From RYN-133 sp963785425 (GTDB lineage Bacteria; Actinomycetota; Actinomycetes; Mycobacteriales; Jatrophihabitantaceae), in assembly GCA_963785425.1 (NCBI GenBank), contig CAWAVG010000002.1, positions 434,001 to 498,000 of the forward strand: a DNA stretch of 64,000 nucleotides, given 5' to 3'. Below, one piece after another: positions 1-8,187 of this stretch. Both the position numbers and the translations under genes were made by a program. The notes below the pieces were generated by a model. That model saw only the letters and a program-made list of their open reading frames with translations, did no database searches and was not told the DNA's origin. Each line of letters opens with the position of its first letter. Within the stretch, counting starts at the first letter, position 1.

Positions 1-1150
1 TGGATGATGCGGTGGTCGTACGTGGACGTCAGCGTCATGATCTTGCTGATCGCACGGTCTATGAGCTGGTCGGGGTTCATCCCGCTGAACTCGGCCGGGT
101 ACTCCATCGCGCCGACGCCGACGATCGTGCCCTGGCCGGACATGAGTCGCGGGACGGAATGGTTGGTTCCGATGGTGCCCGGGTTGGTGAGGCTCAGCGT
201 CGTACCTGCGAAGTCGTCGGTGGTGAGCTTGCCGGCGCGGGCTCGCCGGATGATGTCCTCGTAGGCATTCCAGAAGCCGGAGAAGTCGAGCGCCTCGCAC
301 TTCTTGATGGACGCGACGACCAGCGAGCGCGCACCGTTCTTGCCCACCAGGTCAATGGCAATGCCGAGGTTCACGTGCTGCGGAGTGATCAGCACCGGCT
401 TGCCGTCGACCTCGCCGAAGGCGTTGTTCATCTCCGGGAAGTCCTTTAGCGCCTTCACCACGGCGTAGCCGATCATGTGGGTGAAGCTGACCTTGCCGCC
501 GCGGGCTCGGCGCAGGTGGTTGTTGATGACCACGCGGTTATCGGCGATCAGCTTCGCCGGGACGGCGCGCACGCTGGTCGCCGTGGGCACCTGCAGCGAG
601 GCCTGCATGTTCGCCACGACCCGCGAGGCCGCGCCGCGCAGGGGCGAGGTCTCGGCCGCCGCGACGTCGTCGTGCTTCGATTCGGGTTTGGCGTCGGACT
701 TGGATCGGGTTTGGCGTCGGACTTGGACTCGGGTTTGGCGTCGGACTTGGTCTCCGGCTTTTTCTCGGTCTGCTGCCCGGTCTTCGGCTCGGCAGCGCTG
801 ACGCCGTCCTGTTTCGCCGGTCTTGTCTCGACCTTGGGTTCAGCCTTGGTCTCCCCAGGGGCGGCTTCGGGCCTCGGCGAGTCCTGCGTCGGCGCGGACG
901 TGGCGTCGGTGCTGGTCTTTGACTCGGCGGCCGGGCCGCCCTCGGCCGGCTGGCCGGTGGGCTCGGTCTTGCCGTTGCTGCTCGGCTCGGTGGCCGGTGC
1001 GGGTCCGGGCCGGTAGTCGGCGAAGAAGTCGTGCCAGGCGGCGTCGACGCTGTCGGGATCGGCCTGGTAGCGCTCGTACATGTCCTCGACCAGCCACTCG
1101 TTGGCCCCGAAATCGCTGGTTGTCGAAGATTCGGCGTCCGTCGTTGCCAC
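1..1150 (-). CDS. kgd: Multifunctional 2-oxoglutarate metabolism enzyme Kgd, N-terminal part; frameshifted linker, runs off window
   Basis: Actinobacterial Kgd (SucA-like, with a fused E2 acyltransferase domain) decarboxylates 2-oxoglutarate in the TCA cycle. Visible in order: the N-terminal helper segment (ANEWLVEDMYERY), a long A/K/P/E-rich linker with repeats of about 8 residues (AKPESKSD), then the E2 core from about position 640 down to the window edge, ending in STYDHRII, the acyltransferase DHR motif. The protein continues outside the window. GTG 1150 is preferred because it puts about ten residues before the conserved NEWLVE motif, as in mycobacteria; an in-frame TTG at 1204 is possible. 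The reading frame changes inside the linker repeats near 702-706: one repeat unit reads gatcc where its neighbour reads gagtcc, so one base is missing. Both sides are otherwise normal. I infer a sequencing error or a recent mutation. Confidence 0.85.
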
Positions 1151-1490
1151 GGTCTCGGGCCATCCCTCGCAAGTAGTTGTCGCGTCCGCGTACCCAACAC
1201 TCAAGGTTACGCGCCGGTCACATCGTCAGCATGCCCAGCGCGCCGGGTGTGGGACACGAAACGCCGCAGAAACTGGCCCGCCCATTACAGATCCCGACCG
1301 AGGAGGTGACCACTCGCGAAACGTGGGTTGGTGAAGAGTCAAGGCGCAGCGAGGAGTGAGTACCGCGGGACGCGAGTGGCGCTTTCCGGTCCGGTCGGAA
1401 CGAAGTTCCGAACCGTGGAGTCCGTGCTGGTAGCTGCGGGTCGCGCTGGAAGGTGCGCTTGCGCTGCAAGCGCATGCTTCAGCCCGGTGG
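1151..1490. other. Intergenic region between kgd and the DUF222 gene; no gene seen
   Basis: I see no convincing coding sequence here. A 9-base inverted repeat is present: ccactcgcg at 1310-1318 and cgcgagtgg at 1371-1379, separated by 52 bases. The same core (gtgaccactcgcg) recurs in the phased array near 62.36 kb, so this may be a degenerate relative of that element. It could also be the terminator region of the DUF222 gene. Confidence 0.4.
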
Positions 1491-2748
1491 TCACGTGGGT
1501 GAGTCGTGGAGCCGGTTGCGTCTGGGTCGTTGTTCGGGGTCGACCCAGCGTGGTGGGATCCAGTGGGGTCGGCCGTTGTGGATGATCGATTTCCAGCCCA
1601 TGCGTTCGAAGGTGGCGTGGTTGGCGGTGCACGCGAGGGCGCCGTCGTCGACTCGGGTTCGTCGGGTGATGGCGTAATCGGTGACGTGGTGGGCTTGTGT
1701 CCACGCGATGGGTGCATCGCAGCCCCAGTAGGAGCAGCCTTTGTCGCGGGCGAACATGGCGAGGCGCTGTTGCTCGGTGAACAACCTTTGCTTGTCGGAA
1801 TACGCCGCGATCCCTTTCGTCTTCGACAGCAGCACCAGGATCGCGCGGGCTTCGGGTTCGAGCCATTGCTTGGCGACCTCGTCGGGGATCGCGTAGCCGT
1901 GGGCGGTCTGGACGATGCCTTGGCCGGTGGCAAACGCGTCGAGCTCGGCGTGCAGGACCAGGGTGGTGGCGCAGCCGTTGGCGGCGGTCGGCAGCTGGCC
2001 GGTGGCGTAGAGCAGTTTGAAGGCTTCGAGCAGTCCGTCGTGGCGTCGCTGGGCGGGGGTGCGCAGGTCCCGCTGCCCGGTCTCAGTGTCGGTGGTGGTG
2101 TCGGGCGGGGTTTGGCCAGGACGTCGAAGATGGTGTGCAGGTATTCGGCTGCTTCGCAGGTCAGCTCACCGGACAGGGTGCCGGACCCGTCCGGGCGCCG
2201 CTGCAGGGTCACCTCGCGGCGCCGGTGGGCACGTTGCAGGTCGTGGTAGGCGCCGTCCTGGTCGAGCTTGATCCGCATCGCGTGCGCATACTTGCCCAGC
2301 GTCTCGGGGTCGTGCTCACCGGCGAACTCGAGCAGATGAGTTTCGAACAAGGGCCCCGCGTCGTCGGCGACCAGATCGTCGATCGTGTCAACCGTGGCCA
2401 CCACCGTGCCCGCCGCGCGGGTCGAGATCGTCCCCGCAGCCAAGGCGGCGGCGGTCTGCGGATGGGCCGGCTCGACCGGCTCCCCGGTGAGCGTCGTCCG
2501 CCCGCTCACCGCCGTGGCGAGCTTCACCCGGCCACCGGCATCACGAGCACCGATGTTCAGGGCGAACCGGAGCAGGCGACGGTGTTCTTCGCCCCCAGCT
2601 CGAAGGCCACCCCACGGGCTTCGAGGCGGCCGATCACCGCCAACGACACCAGCTCAGCTTCGTGCTTGATGCGTTCCTGCTCGCGCAACACGTCCAGCAG
2701 CTCCGGGCCGGACAACCGGTCCAGCTCCTGCTTCGTCGGCGTGCTCAC
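1491..2748 (-). pseudogene. DUF222 / HNH endonuclease (13E12-type repeat protein), two frameshifts
   Basis: The pieces assemble into one DUF222-HNH protein. The N-terminus (STPTKQELDRLSGPELLDVL) runs from the GTG at 2748, the DUF222 core (LKLDQDGAYHDLQRAHRRR-like region, GELTCEAAEYLHTIFDVLAK) follows, and the HNH nuclease end (CSYWGCDAPIAWTQAHHV, CTANHATFERMGW) closes at 1491. The frame shifts twice. Near 2575-2580 gtcgcctgctc would read through as VALLRFALNIG with one more c. Near 2100-2106 one base is missing after AKPRP. The segments otherwise look intact, so the damage is recent or an artefact. In M. tuberculosis this family forms the REP13E12 repeats, where phage phiRv1 integrates. Function of family members is mostly unknown; DNA cleavage is inferred from the HNH residues. 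Confidence 0.8.
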
Positions 2749-2777
2749 CTGTTCGATATTACACCTTCCGTGGAAGG
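2749..2777 (-). promoter_or_regulatory. Putative leaderless promoter with palindromic operator for the DUF222 gene
   Basis: On the minus strand a TAATAT -10 box (2761 to 2756) lies 7 nt before the GTG at 2748, so transcription would begin at the start codon. Just upstream of the -10 is the palindrome CCTTCC-AC-GGAAGG (2764-2777), well placed for a repressor. The -35 match is weak. Confidence 0.5.
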
Positions 2778-2838
2778 AAAAACAGCCCTGCGCACAAAGA
2801 ATCCGCAGAAATATATGGGGATTCCGCGTGAGCGAGCT

Positions 2839-3591
2839 CTACGTGATGTCGCGGTTCATCGTCAACCCCGCCCCGATCACGGCCGGGATGAACGCCCACA
2901 GCAGCAGCACCAGCACGCCGCCGCCGCCGGAAAGCAGCGTGATGCCGTTGGCATCGCGCGAGCCGGTGACGATGAACAGTGAGTCGACTGCGCCCACCGG
3001 GGTGTAGGGGAAGACATGCTTGACGCCGGGAATCGCGAGCAGCACGTTGTTGATGACGAGCAGGAAGATCACACCGACGCTCACGGCAACGATCTGATTG
3101 CGCAACAGCGCGCCTGCGCCGAGCCCGACGACACCGAACAGGGCGACCGCCGCGAAGACGCCGAGCAGTGCGCGCGGCACGTGGTCGCTCGTCAGCGAGA
3201 TATCGATGCCCTTGGACGAGAGCCACGGCAGTGCCACGGCCATTTCGATGGCCACGCAGATGAGCGCGTACACGGCGCCGACCAGCGCGTAGGCGATCAG
3301 CTTCGCCGAGATGAGCTTCCACCGGGACGGCGTCACGAGAACCGTGGCTGTGATCGTCTGGTAGCGGAACTCGGTGGTCACGCCCAGCACGCCGAGCACG
3401 AACACGACGACGTAGGCCGAGCCCGACACAGTCAGCGAGTCGACGGCCTGCCCGTAGTCGTGCACACCGTCCGAGGGCGCGAGCTGCGCGACCAGAAGCA
3501 GCACGGTAACCGCAACCGCGGCGAGGAGCAGCCAGAACCAGACCTGGGTGGTCCGCAGCTTGGTGAACTCTGCTCGGATGAGGCGGATCAC
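2839..3591 (-). CDS. ABC-2 type transporter permease
   Basis: Integral membrane subunit of an ABC exporter, 250 residues. It has about six hydrophobic segments: residues roughly 15-38, 55-75, 100-125, 140-165, 172-192 and 222-245. The N-terminus MIRLIRAEFTKLRTT is the usual start of actinobacterial ABC-2 permeases (an amphipathic helix with the E-x2-K-L motif). The start codon overlaps the stop of the ATPase gene by four bases (ATGA), so the two are translationally coupled and surely form one complex. Substrate cannot be read from the sequence; relatives export drugs, antibiotics or lipids. Confidence 0.88.
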   Translation of the reverse strand: MIRLIRAEFTKLRTTQVWFWLLLAAVAVTVLLLVAQLAPSDGVHDYGQAVDSLTVSGSAYVVVFVLGVLGVTTEFRYQTITATVLVTPSRWKLISAKLIAYALVGAVYALICVAIEMAVALPWLSSKGIDISLTSDHVPRALLGVFAAVALFGVVGLGAGALLRNQIVAVSVGVIFLLVINNVLLAIPGVKHVFPYTPVGAVDSLFIVTGSRDANGITLLSGGGGVLVLLLWAFIPAVIGAGLTMNRDIT

Positions 3592-4565
3592 GGCGTCGCT
3601 CCCGGTGCCGGTGGCTGCGATTGTTGAGCGGGCTGCGGCCCGTTCGCCGCGGACGGCTGGTCCTCGGTCAGCTGGAAGAACAGGTCTTCGAGATCGAACG
3701 CGTGCTTGCTGAGCTCGTGCAACTCCACGCCGGACGTGAACGCGAGATGACCGACCATGTCGGTGTCACCGCCCTGTACCTGGAACGACGTCGGGCTCGT
3801 CTGCATCGGTTGGAGGCCCTGCGCGCGCAGCGCGGCGTCGAGCGGTCCGAGCTGGGGCCCGCGCACCACGACGGTGTCGGTGCCTTCCAGCAGTTCGCGG
3901 ATCGAGCCGGCCCGCACGAGCTGGCCGCGGTTGAGGATGACGACCCGGTCGGCGATCTCTTGCACCTCGTTGAGCTGGTGGCTCGAGACCAGCACGCTCC
4001 GTCCCTCGTCGGCCAGGTGCCGGAAGAAGCCGCGCAGCCACCGGATGCCCTCGGGGTCGAGACCGTTGGCCGGTTCGTCGAGCACGAGCACGCGCGGGTC
4101 TCCGAGCAGTGCACACGCCAGGCCGAGGCGCTGTCGCATGCCGAGCGAGTAGCCCCGCACCTTGCGTCTTCCAGCCGGTCCGAGGCCCACCATGTCGAGT
4201 ACCTCGTCCGCCCGGTTGAGGGGGAGATTGGCAGCGATGCACTGGATACGCAGGTGGTTGCGCCCGCTGCGTGCCGGGTGGAAGCTCGACGACTCGAGCG
4301 CGGCACCGACGTGGCTGATCGGGTTGTGCAACGACTTGTACGGCAAGCCGTTGACGGTGGCCGTCCCCGACGTCGGGTGGACCAGCCCGAGAACCATCCG
4401 CAACGTCGTGGTCTTGCCCGCGCCGTTCGGGCCCAGGAACCCGGTGACCGAACCGGGCTCGACCGTGAAGCTGAGCCGGTCGACCGCGCGGATCTTGCCC
4501 CGGAACACCTTCGTCAGCTGATCGACGACGATTCGTCCGCCCGCGTCGGGCGCGATCTCGGTCAT
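3588..4565 (-). CDS. ABC transporter ATP-binding protein (ABC-2 exporter type)
   Basis: ATPase partner of the adjacent permease, 325 residues. It has Walker A GPNGAGKTT (about residues 45-53), the signature YSLGMRQRLGLA, Walker B VLVLDEPANGLDPEG, and the switch His in VLVSSHQLNEV. The DrrA/CcmA-like fold is followed by a C-terminal domain of about 100 residues and a P/Q/A-rich tail. It is the first gene of a two-gene operon. Families of this kind give self-resistance or export hydrophobic compounds, but no biosynthetic genes are nearby, so the substrate stays open. Confidence 0.92.
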   Translation of the reverse strand: MTEIAPDAGGRIVVDQLTKVFRGKIRAVDRLSFTVEPGSVTGFLGPNGAGKTTTLRMVLGLVHPTSGTATVNGLPYKSLHNPISHVGAALESSSFHPARSGRNHLRIQCIAANLPLNRADEVLDMVGLGPAGRRKVRGYSLGMRQRLGLACALLGDPRVLVLDEPANGLDPEGIRWLRGFFRHLADEGRSVLVSSHQLNEVQEIADRVVILNRGQLVRAGSIRELLEGTDTVVVRGPQLGPLDAALRAQGLQPMQTSPTSFQVQGGDTDMVGHLAFTSGVELHELSKHAFDLEDLFFQLTEDQPSAANGPQPAQQSQPPAPGATP

Positions 4566-4570
4566 GTGCC

Positions 4571-4695
4571 CTATTCGATCACGACTTCATACGTGTTCAG
4601 TGCAGGATCGCGCGCGTACGCGACGCGCACTCCGCTCGCCGCTGCCGCCTCGAGGGCCGTGCGTACGCCAGCAGTGCAGCGTCGCCGTCGTCCAC
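4571..4695 (-). pseudogene. Short ORF downstream of the luciferase-like gene, apparently frameshifted
   Basis: Just after the stop of the luciferase-like gene a GTG (4695) begins VDDGDAALLAYAR. One base further on, the frame continues as ALEAAAASGVRVAYARDP and ends in TYEVVIE with a TAG at 4571. Restoring one g in gcacggccctc joins the two halves into a protein of about 41 residues. I do not recognise a family. It is either a small real gene with a single-base deletion or chance; the good codon usage in both halves is the only support. Confidence 0.35.
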
Positions 4696-4698
4696 CGA

Positions 4699-5688
4699 TC
4701 AGTCGTCGAGCGCGGGGATGACCTGTGACTCGAACAATTCGACGCTGCTGCGGTCGTAGGCAGCGTCGATGAAGTAGCAGATCGCGTACGTCATGCCGAG
4801 ATCCTCCGCCTGCGTGAGCTTCTCGACGATCTGCTCCGGCGTGCCGACCAACGGACCGCCCCGCAGCGCGGTCATCGTGCGTTCGAGGTCGTTCGACGGG
4901 ACGAGGGGCTTCAGGTGCTCCTCGACCCACGCGAACTTGTCGGCGACGGCCTTCTCACTTTCACCGATGATCACGTTGAAGTTGCTCGAGCGGGTGATCG
5001 CGTCGAACTCGGTGCCGACGTCCTTGCAGTGCTGCGCCAGCACCTCGGACTTGTGCTTGAACGTCTCCGGTGTTGCGTCGAAGTTGGTGTAGCGCGCGTA
5101 CTTCGCGGCCGTGCGCAGCGTCTTCTTCTCGCCACCGCCGGCGATCCAGAACGGGATGCCGCCGTCCTGCAACGGCAACGGGCGGCAGATGGCACCGTCG
5201 ACCTGATAGTGCTTGCCGACCAGGGTGGTGGTTCCGGCCGTCCAGAGGTCGCGCATGATCTGCACGCCCTCGTCGAGCATGCCGAGCCGGTCGCCGGCGC
5301 CGGGGAAACCGTATCCGTACGCGTTCCACTCGTGCTCGTACCACCCGCCACCGATGCCCATTTCGACGCGCCCGCCGGACACGATGTCGGCGGTCGCGGC
5401 GACCTTCGCGAGATAGGCGGGATTGCGGTAACCCATGCAGGTGCACATCTGGCCGAGCCGCACACGCTCGGTGACCGCACCGAACGCCGACATCAGCGAC
5501 CAGGCCTCGTGCGTCGCCTCCTGGGTCGCGACAGGGACGGTGTGGAAGTGGTCGTAGACCCACAGTGACGTCCAGGGCCCCTTGTCGGCAGCCTGCGCGA
5601 GCTCGCGCATCACGCGCCATTGGTCCTGGGGGTCGATGCCGGCGAGATCGAGCCGCCAGCCCTGCGGGATGAAGATTCCGAAGCGCAT
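4699..5688 (-). CDS. LLM-class F420-dependent oxidoreductase
   Basis: Luciferase-like TIM-barrel enzyme of 329 residues, expected to use coenzyme F420 for hydride transfer. The start MRFGIFIPQGW is the first beta strand. The cofactor-pocket segments are LWVYDHFHT, ATADIVSGGRVEMGIGGGW and PFWIAGGGEKKTL, and the C-terminal helix VGTPEQIVEKLTQAEDLG is typical of TIGR03560-like members. The substrate is unknown. The ATG lies 6 nt after a minus-strand TAGGGT -10 box, which suggests a leaderless mRNA and fixes the start. It is divergent from a second F420 family gene, and the two promoters overlap. Confidence 0.88.
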   Translation of the reverse strand: MRFGIFIPQGWRLDLAGIDPQDQWRVMRELAQAADKGPWTSLWVYDHFHTVPVATQEATHEAWSLMSAFGAVTERVRLGQMCTCMGYRNPAYLAKVAATADIVSGGRVEMGIGGGWYEHEWNAYGYGFPGAGDRLGMLDEGVQIMRDLWTAGTTTLVGKHYQVDGAICRPLPLQDGGIPFWIAGGGEKKTLRTAAKYARYTNFDATPETFKHKSEVLAQHCKDVGTEFDAITRSSNFNVIIGESEKAVADKFAWVEEHLKPLVPSNDLERTMTALRGGPLVGTPEQIVEKLTQAEDLGMTYAICYFIDAAYDRSSVELFESQVIPALDD

Positions 5689-5694
5689 CGGTCC

Positions 5695-5704
5695 ACCCTA
5701 GGCT
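5695..5704. promoter_or_regulatory. Overlapping divergent -10 boxes driving two leaderless genes
   Basis: The ten bases ACCCTAGGCT hold a minus-strand -10 (TAGGGT, 5700 to 5695) and a plus-strand -10 (TAGGCT, 5699-5704) that share the central TA. Each is exactly 6 nt from its start codon (ATG 5688 on minus, ATG 5711 on plus). Both transcripts are therefore predicted to be leaderless and to start from one symmetric melting site. Confidence 0.65.
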
Positions 5705-5710
5705 TGGCAG

Positions 5711-6112
5711 ATGCGCCGCGACGAGCAGTGGACACGGGAGCGCTTCGAGCAGTCGAAGGTGGCCCGGCTGGCGACCGTGTCGGGCGACGGCTCGCCGCAT
5801 GTCGTCCCGATGGTGTTCGCGTTGGACGGGACGAAACTGATCAGCGCGGTCGACCACAAGCCGAAGGAGACGACCGCGCTGCGACGCCTCGACAACATCG
5901 CCATCAACCCGTTCGTCAGCGTGCTGGTCGACGAGTACGGCGACGACTGGGACCAGTTGTGGTGGGCACGCGCCGATGGGTGGGCCCGCATCGACGAATC
6001 GATCGACGTTGCTCCGCTCGTCGCCCGGTACGAGCAGTACCGCGACCGTCCGCCGGAGGGGCCGGTCATCGTGATCGAGGTCGACCACTGGTCGGGCTGG
6101 TCGGCGAGCTGA
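5711..6112 (+). CDS. PPOX-class F420-dependent oxidoreductase
   Basis: Small split-barrel flavin/F420-binding protein of 133 residues, like the TIGR03668 family. The N-terminus ERFEQSKVARLATVSGDGSPHVVPM is the first strand pair and cofactor-facing loop of PPOX-fold proteins. KPKETTALRRLDNIAINP and the late WWARADGWARI motif follow, as in this family. Such proteins reduce or sequester F420-linked substrates; the actual substrate is not known. Start: the ATG is 6 nt after TAGGCT, so the mRNA is probably leaderless. kup follows on the same strand after 29 bases without a clear promoter, so the two may be cotranscribed. Confidence 0.85.
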   Translation: MRRDEQWTRERFEQSKVARLATVSGDGSPHVVPMVFALDGTKLISAVDHKPKETTALRRLDNIAINPFVSVLVDEYGDDWDQLWWARADGWARIDESIDVAPLVARYEQYRDRPPEGPVIVIEVDHWSGWSAS

Positions 6113-6141
6113 CCGGCAACACCCACGAGCACACTGAACCC

Positions 6142-8133
6142 GTGAGCGAGTCCACTGCAGGTTCGACCGAGGTCGAGACCGAAGAGCAGGGCTCGCCGAC
6201 GCCGCACCGCGGCAACCCCGACCATCCGGCAACGCACAGCGCCGGACTGCTCGGCCTGGCGCTCGGCGCGATCGGCGTCGTGTTCGGCGACATCGGCACG
6301 AGCCCGCTCTACGCGCTGCAGACCGTGTTCTCGATCGACGGGCACGCGGTGAAGCCGACGAGCAGCGATGTCTACGGCGTGATCTCGCTCGTGTTCTGGT
6401 CGATCACGCTCATCGTGTCGGTCAAGTACGTCATGTTCATCCTGCGTTCGGACAACGACGGCGAGGGCGGCATCATGGCGCTCGCCGCGCTGATCCGGCG
6501 CACCCTCGACACCAGGAGTAGACGCGTCGCCGTGGCGATGGTGCTCGGTGTCATCGGCGCCGCGTTGTTCTACGGCGACAGCCTGATCACCCCCGCGATC
6601 TCCGTGCTCTCGTCCGTCGAAGGTCTCGAGGTCGCCGCACCCAGTGCCCACGATCTCGTGTTGCCGATCGGCATCGCCATCCTGGCGGCGCTGTTCGTCG
6701 TGCAGCGGTGGGGGACCCACGTCGTGGGCCGGCTGTTCGGACCGGTGATGGTGATCTGGTTCGTGGTGCTCGCGATCACCGGCCTGCCGCATGTGATCGC
6801 CCATCCCGGCATCCTGCGCGGGCTGTCGCCGACCTACGTCGGATCGTTCATCGCCGATCATCCGTACACGGCGTTCATCGCGATGGGCGCGGTCGTGCTG
6901 GCCATCACCGGCGCGGAGGCGTTGTACGCCGACATGGGTCACTTCGGACGGCGCCCGATCCGTGTCTCGTGGTTCGCCCTCGTCTTCCCCGCTTTGATCA
7001 TCAACTACCTGGGCCAGGGCGCGCTCATCCTCGAATCGCCCTCGTCGGTCTCGAACCCGTTCTATCTGATGACGCCGAGCTGGGCGCGCATACCGATGGT
7101 CGTGCTCGCGACCGGGGCGACCGTGATCGCCTCCCAGGCCGTCATCTCCGGCGCGTTCTCGGTGTCACGGCAGGCGGTGCGTCTCGGGTTCCTGCCGCAT
7201 CTGACGGTGCGTCACACGTCGACACGGGAGAGCGGTCAGATCTACGTCCCGGCGGTGAACTGGCTCCTGTTCGCCGGTGTGCTGCTGTTGATGCTGTCGT
7301 TCCGTTCGTCCGGCAAGCTCGCCACTGCCTACGGGCTCGCCGTCACCGGCACCCTGCTGCTGACGACCACCCTGTTCCTCATCAACGCGCGGGCGGCGTG
7401 GAAATGGCCGACGTGGCGGCTCGTGCTGGCCGCGATCGTCTTCGGCGGTACCGAGCTCACGTTCTTCGCCGCGAACCTGACGAAGGTCGTGCACGGCGGA
7501 TGGCTGCCGCTGGTCATCGCCGTCGCCGTCGTCACCGTGATGATGACGTGGCAGCGGGGACGGCGCATCGTCACCAAGCGCCGCAACGAGATCGAGGGAT
7601 CGCTCGACGAGTTCGTCGAGCAGATGCGCACCGAGCATCCGCGGCGGGTTCCGGGCACCGCCGTGTTCCCCCATCCGACCAAGGAGACGACGCCCATAGC
7701 GCTGCGTGCCAATTGGGAGTTCAACCACGTGCTGCACGAACGAGTCGTCGTGGTGTCGGTCGTGTCCGAGAACGTCCCGCACGTGCCGACGGACGAGCGA
7801 CTCGCCGTCGACGAGCTGGGCTACTCCGACGACGGGATCGTGCACCTGAGCATGCGGTTCGGCTTCCAGGACGAGCAGGATCTTCCCGAGATGCTCCGGC
7901 ACGCGCGGGGGATGAGCGACGAACTCGACATCGATGTCGACGACATGCTGTTCTTCCTGTCGCGCATCTCTATAGAGCGCAGCGCCGCCCGCTCGGGCGA
8001 GGGCGACGAGCGCATGGCGCGGTGGCGCAAGCGGTTGTTCATCGGGCTCGCGCACAATGCTGCGTCACCGGCGGCGTACTTCTGCCTGCCGCTGGGCCGC
8101 ACGGTGGTGATGGCCTCGCAGGTCGAGCTCTGA
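6142..8133 (+). CDS. kup: KUP-family low-affinity potassium transporter
   Basis: Membrane K+ uptake protein of 663 residues from the GTG at 6142. The KUP hallmark GVVFGDIGTSPLYALQTVF sits at about residues 46-64. Around twelve hydrophobic helices follow to about residue 460, with NDGEGGIMAL after the second helix and ITGAEALYADMGHFG in the middle. A soluble C-terminal domain of about 190 residues is usual for Kup. The first 33 residues are an acidic, hydrophilic extension. The GTG is chosen because upstream in-frame codons run into the previous gene. Kup acts in the cytoplasmic membrane as a K+/H+ symporter. Confidence 0.93.
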   Translation: MSESTAGSTEVETEEQGSPTPHRGNPDHPATHSAGLLGLALGAIGVVFGDIGTSPLYALQTVFSIDGHAVKPTSSDVYGVISLVFWSITLIVSVKYVMFILRSDNDGEGGIMALAALIRRTLDTRSRRVAVAMVLGVIGAALFYGDSLITPAISVLSSVEGLEVAAPSAHDLVLPIGIAILAALFVVQRWGTHVVGRLFGPVMVIWFVVLAITGLPHVIAHPGILRGLSPTYVGSFIADHPYTAFIAMGAVVLAITGAEALYADMGHFGRRPIRVSWFALVFPALIINYLGQGALILESPSSVSNPFYLMTPSWARIPMVVLATGATVIASQAVISGAFSVSRQAVRLGFLPHLTVRHTSTRESGQIYVPAVNWLLFAGVLLLMLSFRSSGKLATAYGLAVTGTLLLTTTLFLINARAAWKWPTWRLVLAAIVFGGTELTFFAANLTKVVHGGWLPLVIAVAVVTVMMTWQRGRRIVTKRRNEIEGSLDEFVEQMRTEHPRRVPGTAVFPHPTKETTPIALRANWEFNHVLHERVVVVSVVSENVPHVPTDERLAVDELGYSDDGIVHLSMRFGFQDEQDLPEMLRHARGMSDELDIDVDDMLFFLSRISIERSAARSGEGDERMARWRKRLFIGLAHNAASPAAYFCLPLGRTVVMASQVEL

Positions 8134-8138
8134 CCCCG

Positions 8139-8181
8139 TTATTGCCAATTGCTTGCAATAAAGGGCGCGCCTTCCTAGGGT
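8139..8181 (+). promoter_or_regulatory. Promoter with Nur-like nickel operator in front of the Ni/Co permease
   Basis: Perfect inverted repeat TTATTGC-N9-GCAATAA (8139-8161). Read differently it is TTGCCA-N5-TTGCAA (8142-8158), one mismatch from the Streptomyces Nur box TTGCAA-N5-TTGCAA. The right half TTGCAA (8153-8158) also serves as a -35 box, 17 bp from a TAGGGT -10 (8176-8181), which is 6 nt before the GTG start. Binding of nickel-loaded Nur would block RNA polymerase. The box match is seen; regulation is inferred. Confidence 0.7.
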
Positions 8182-8187
8182 GGGGAC

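Noticed and set aside
2821..2850. AT-richer patch tatatgggg as an insertion boundary
   Set aside because: Only a few bases; no repeat or inverted ends nearby.
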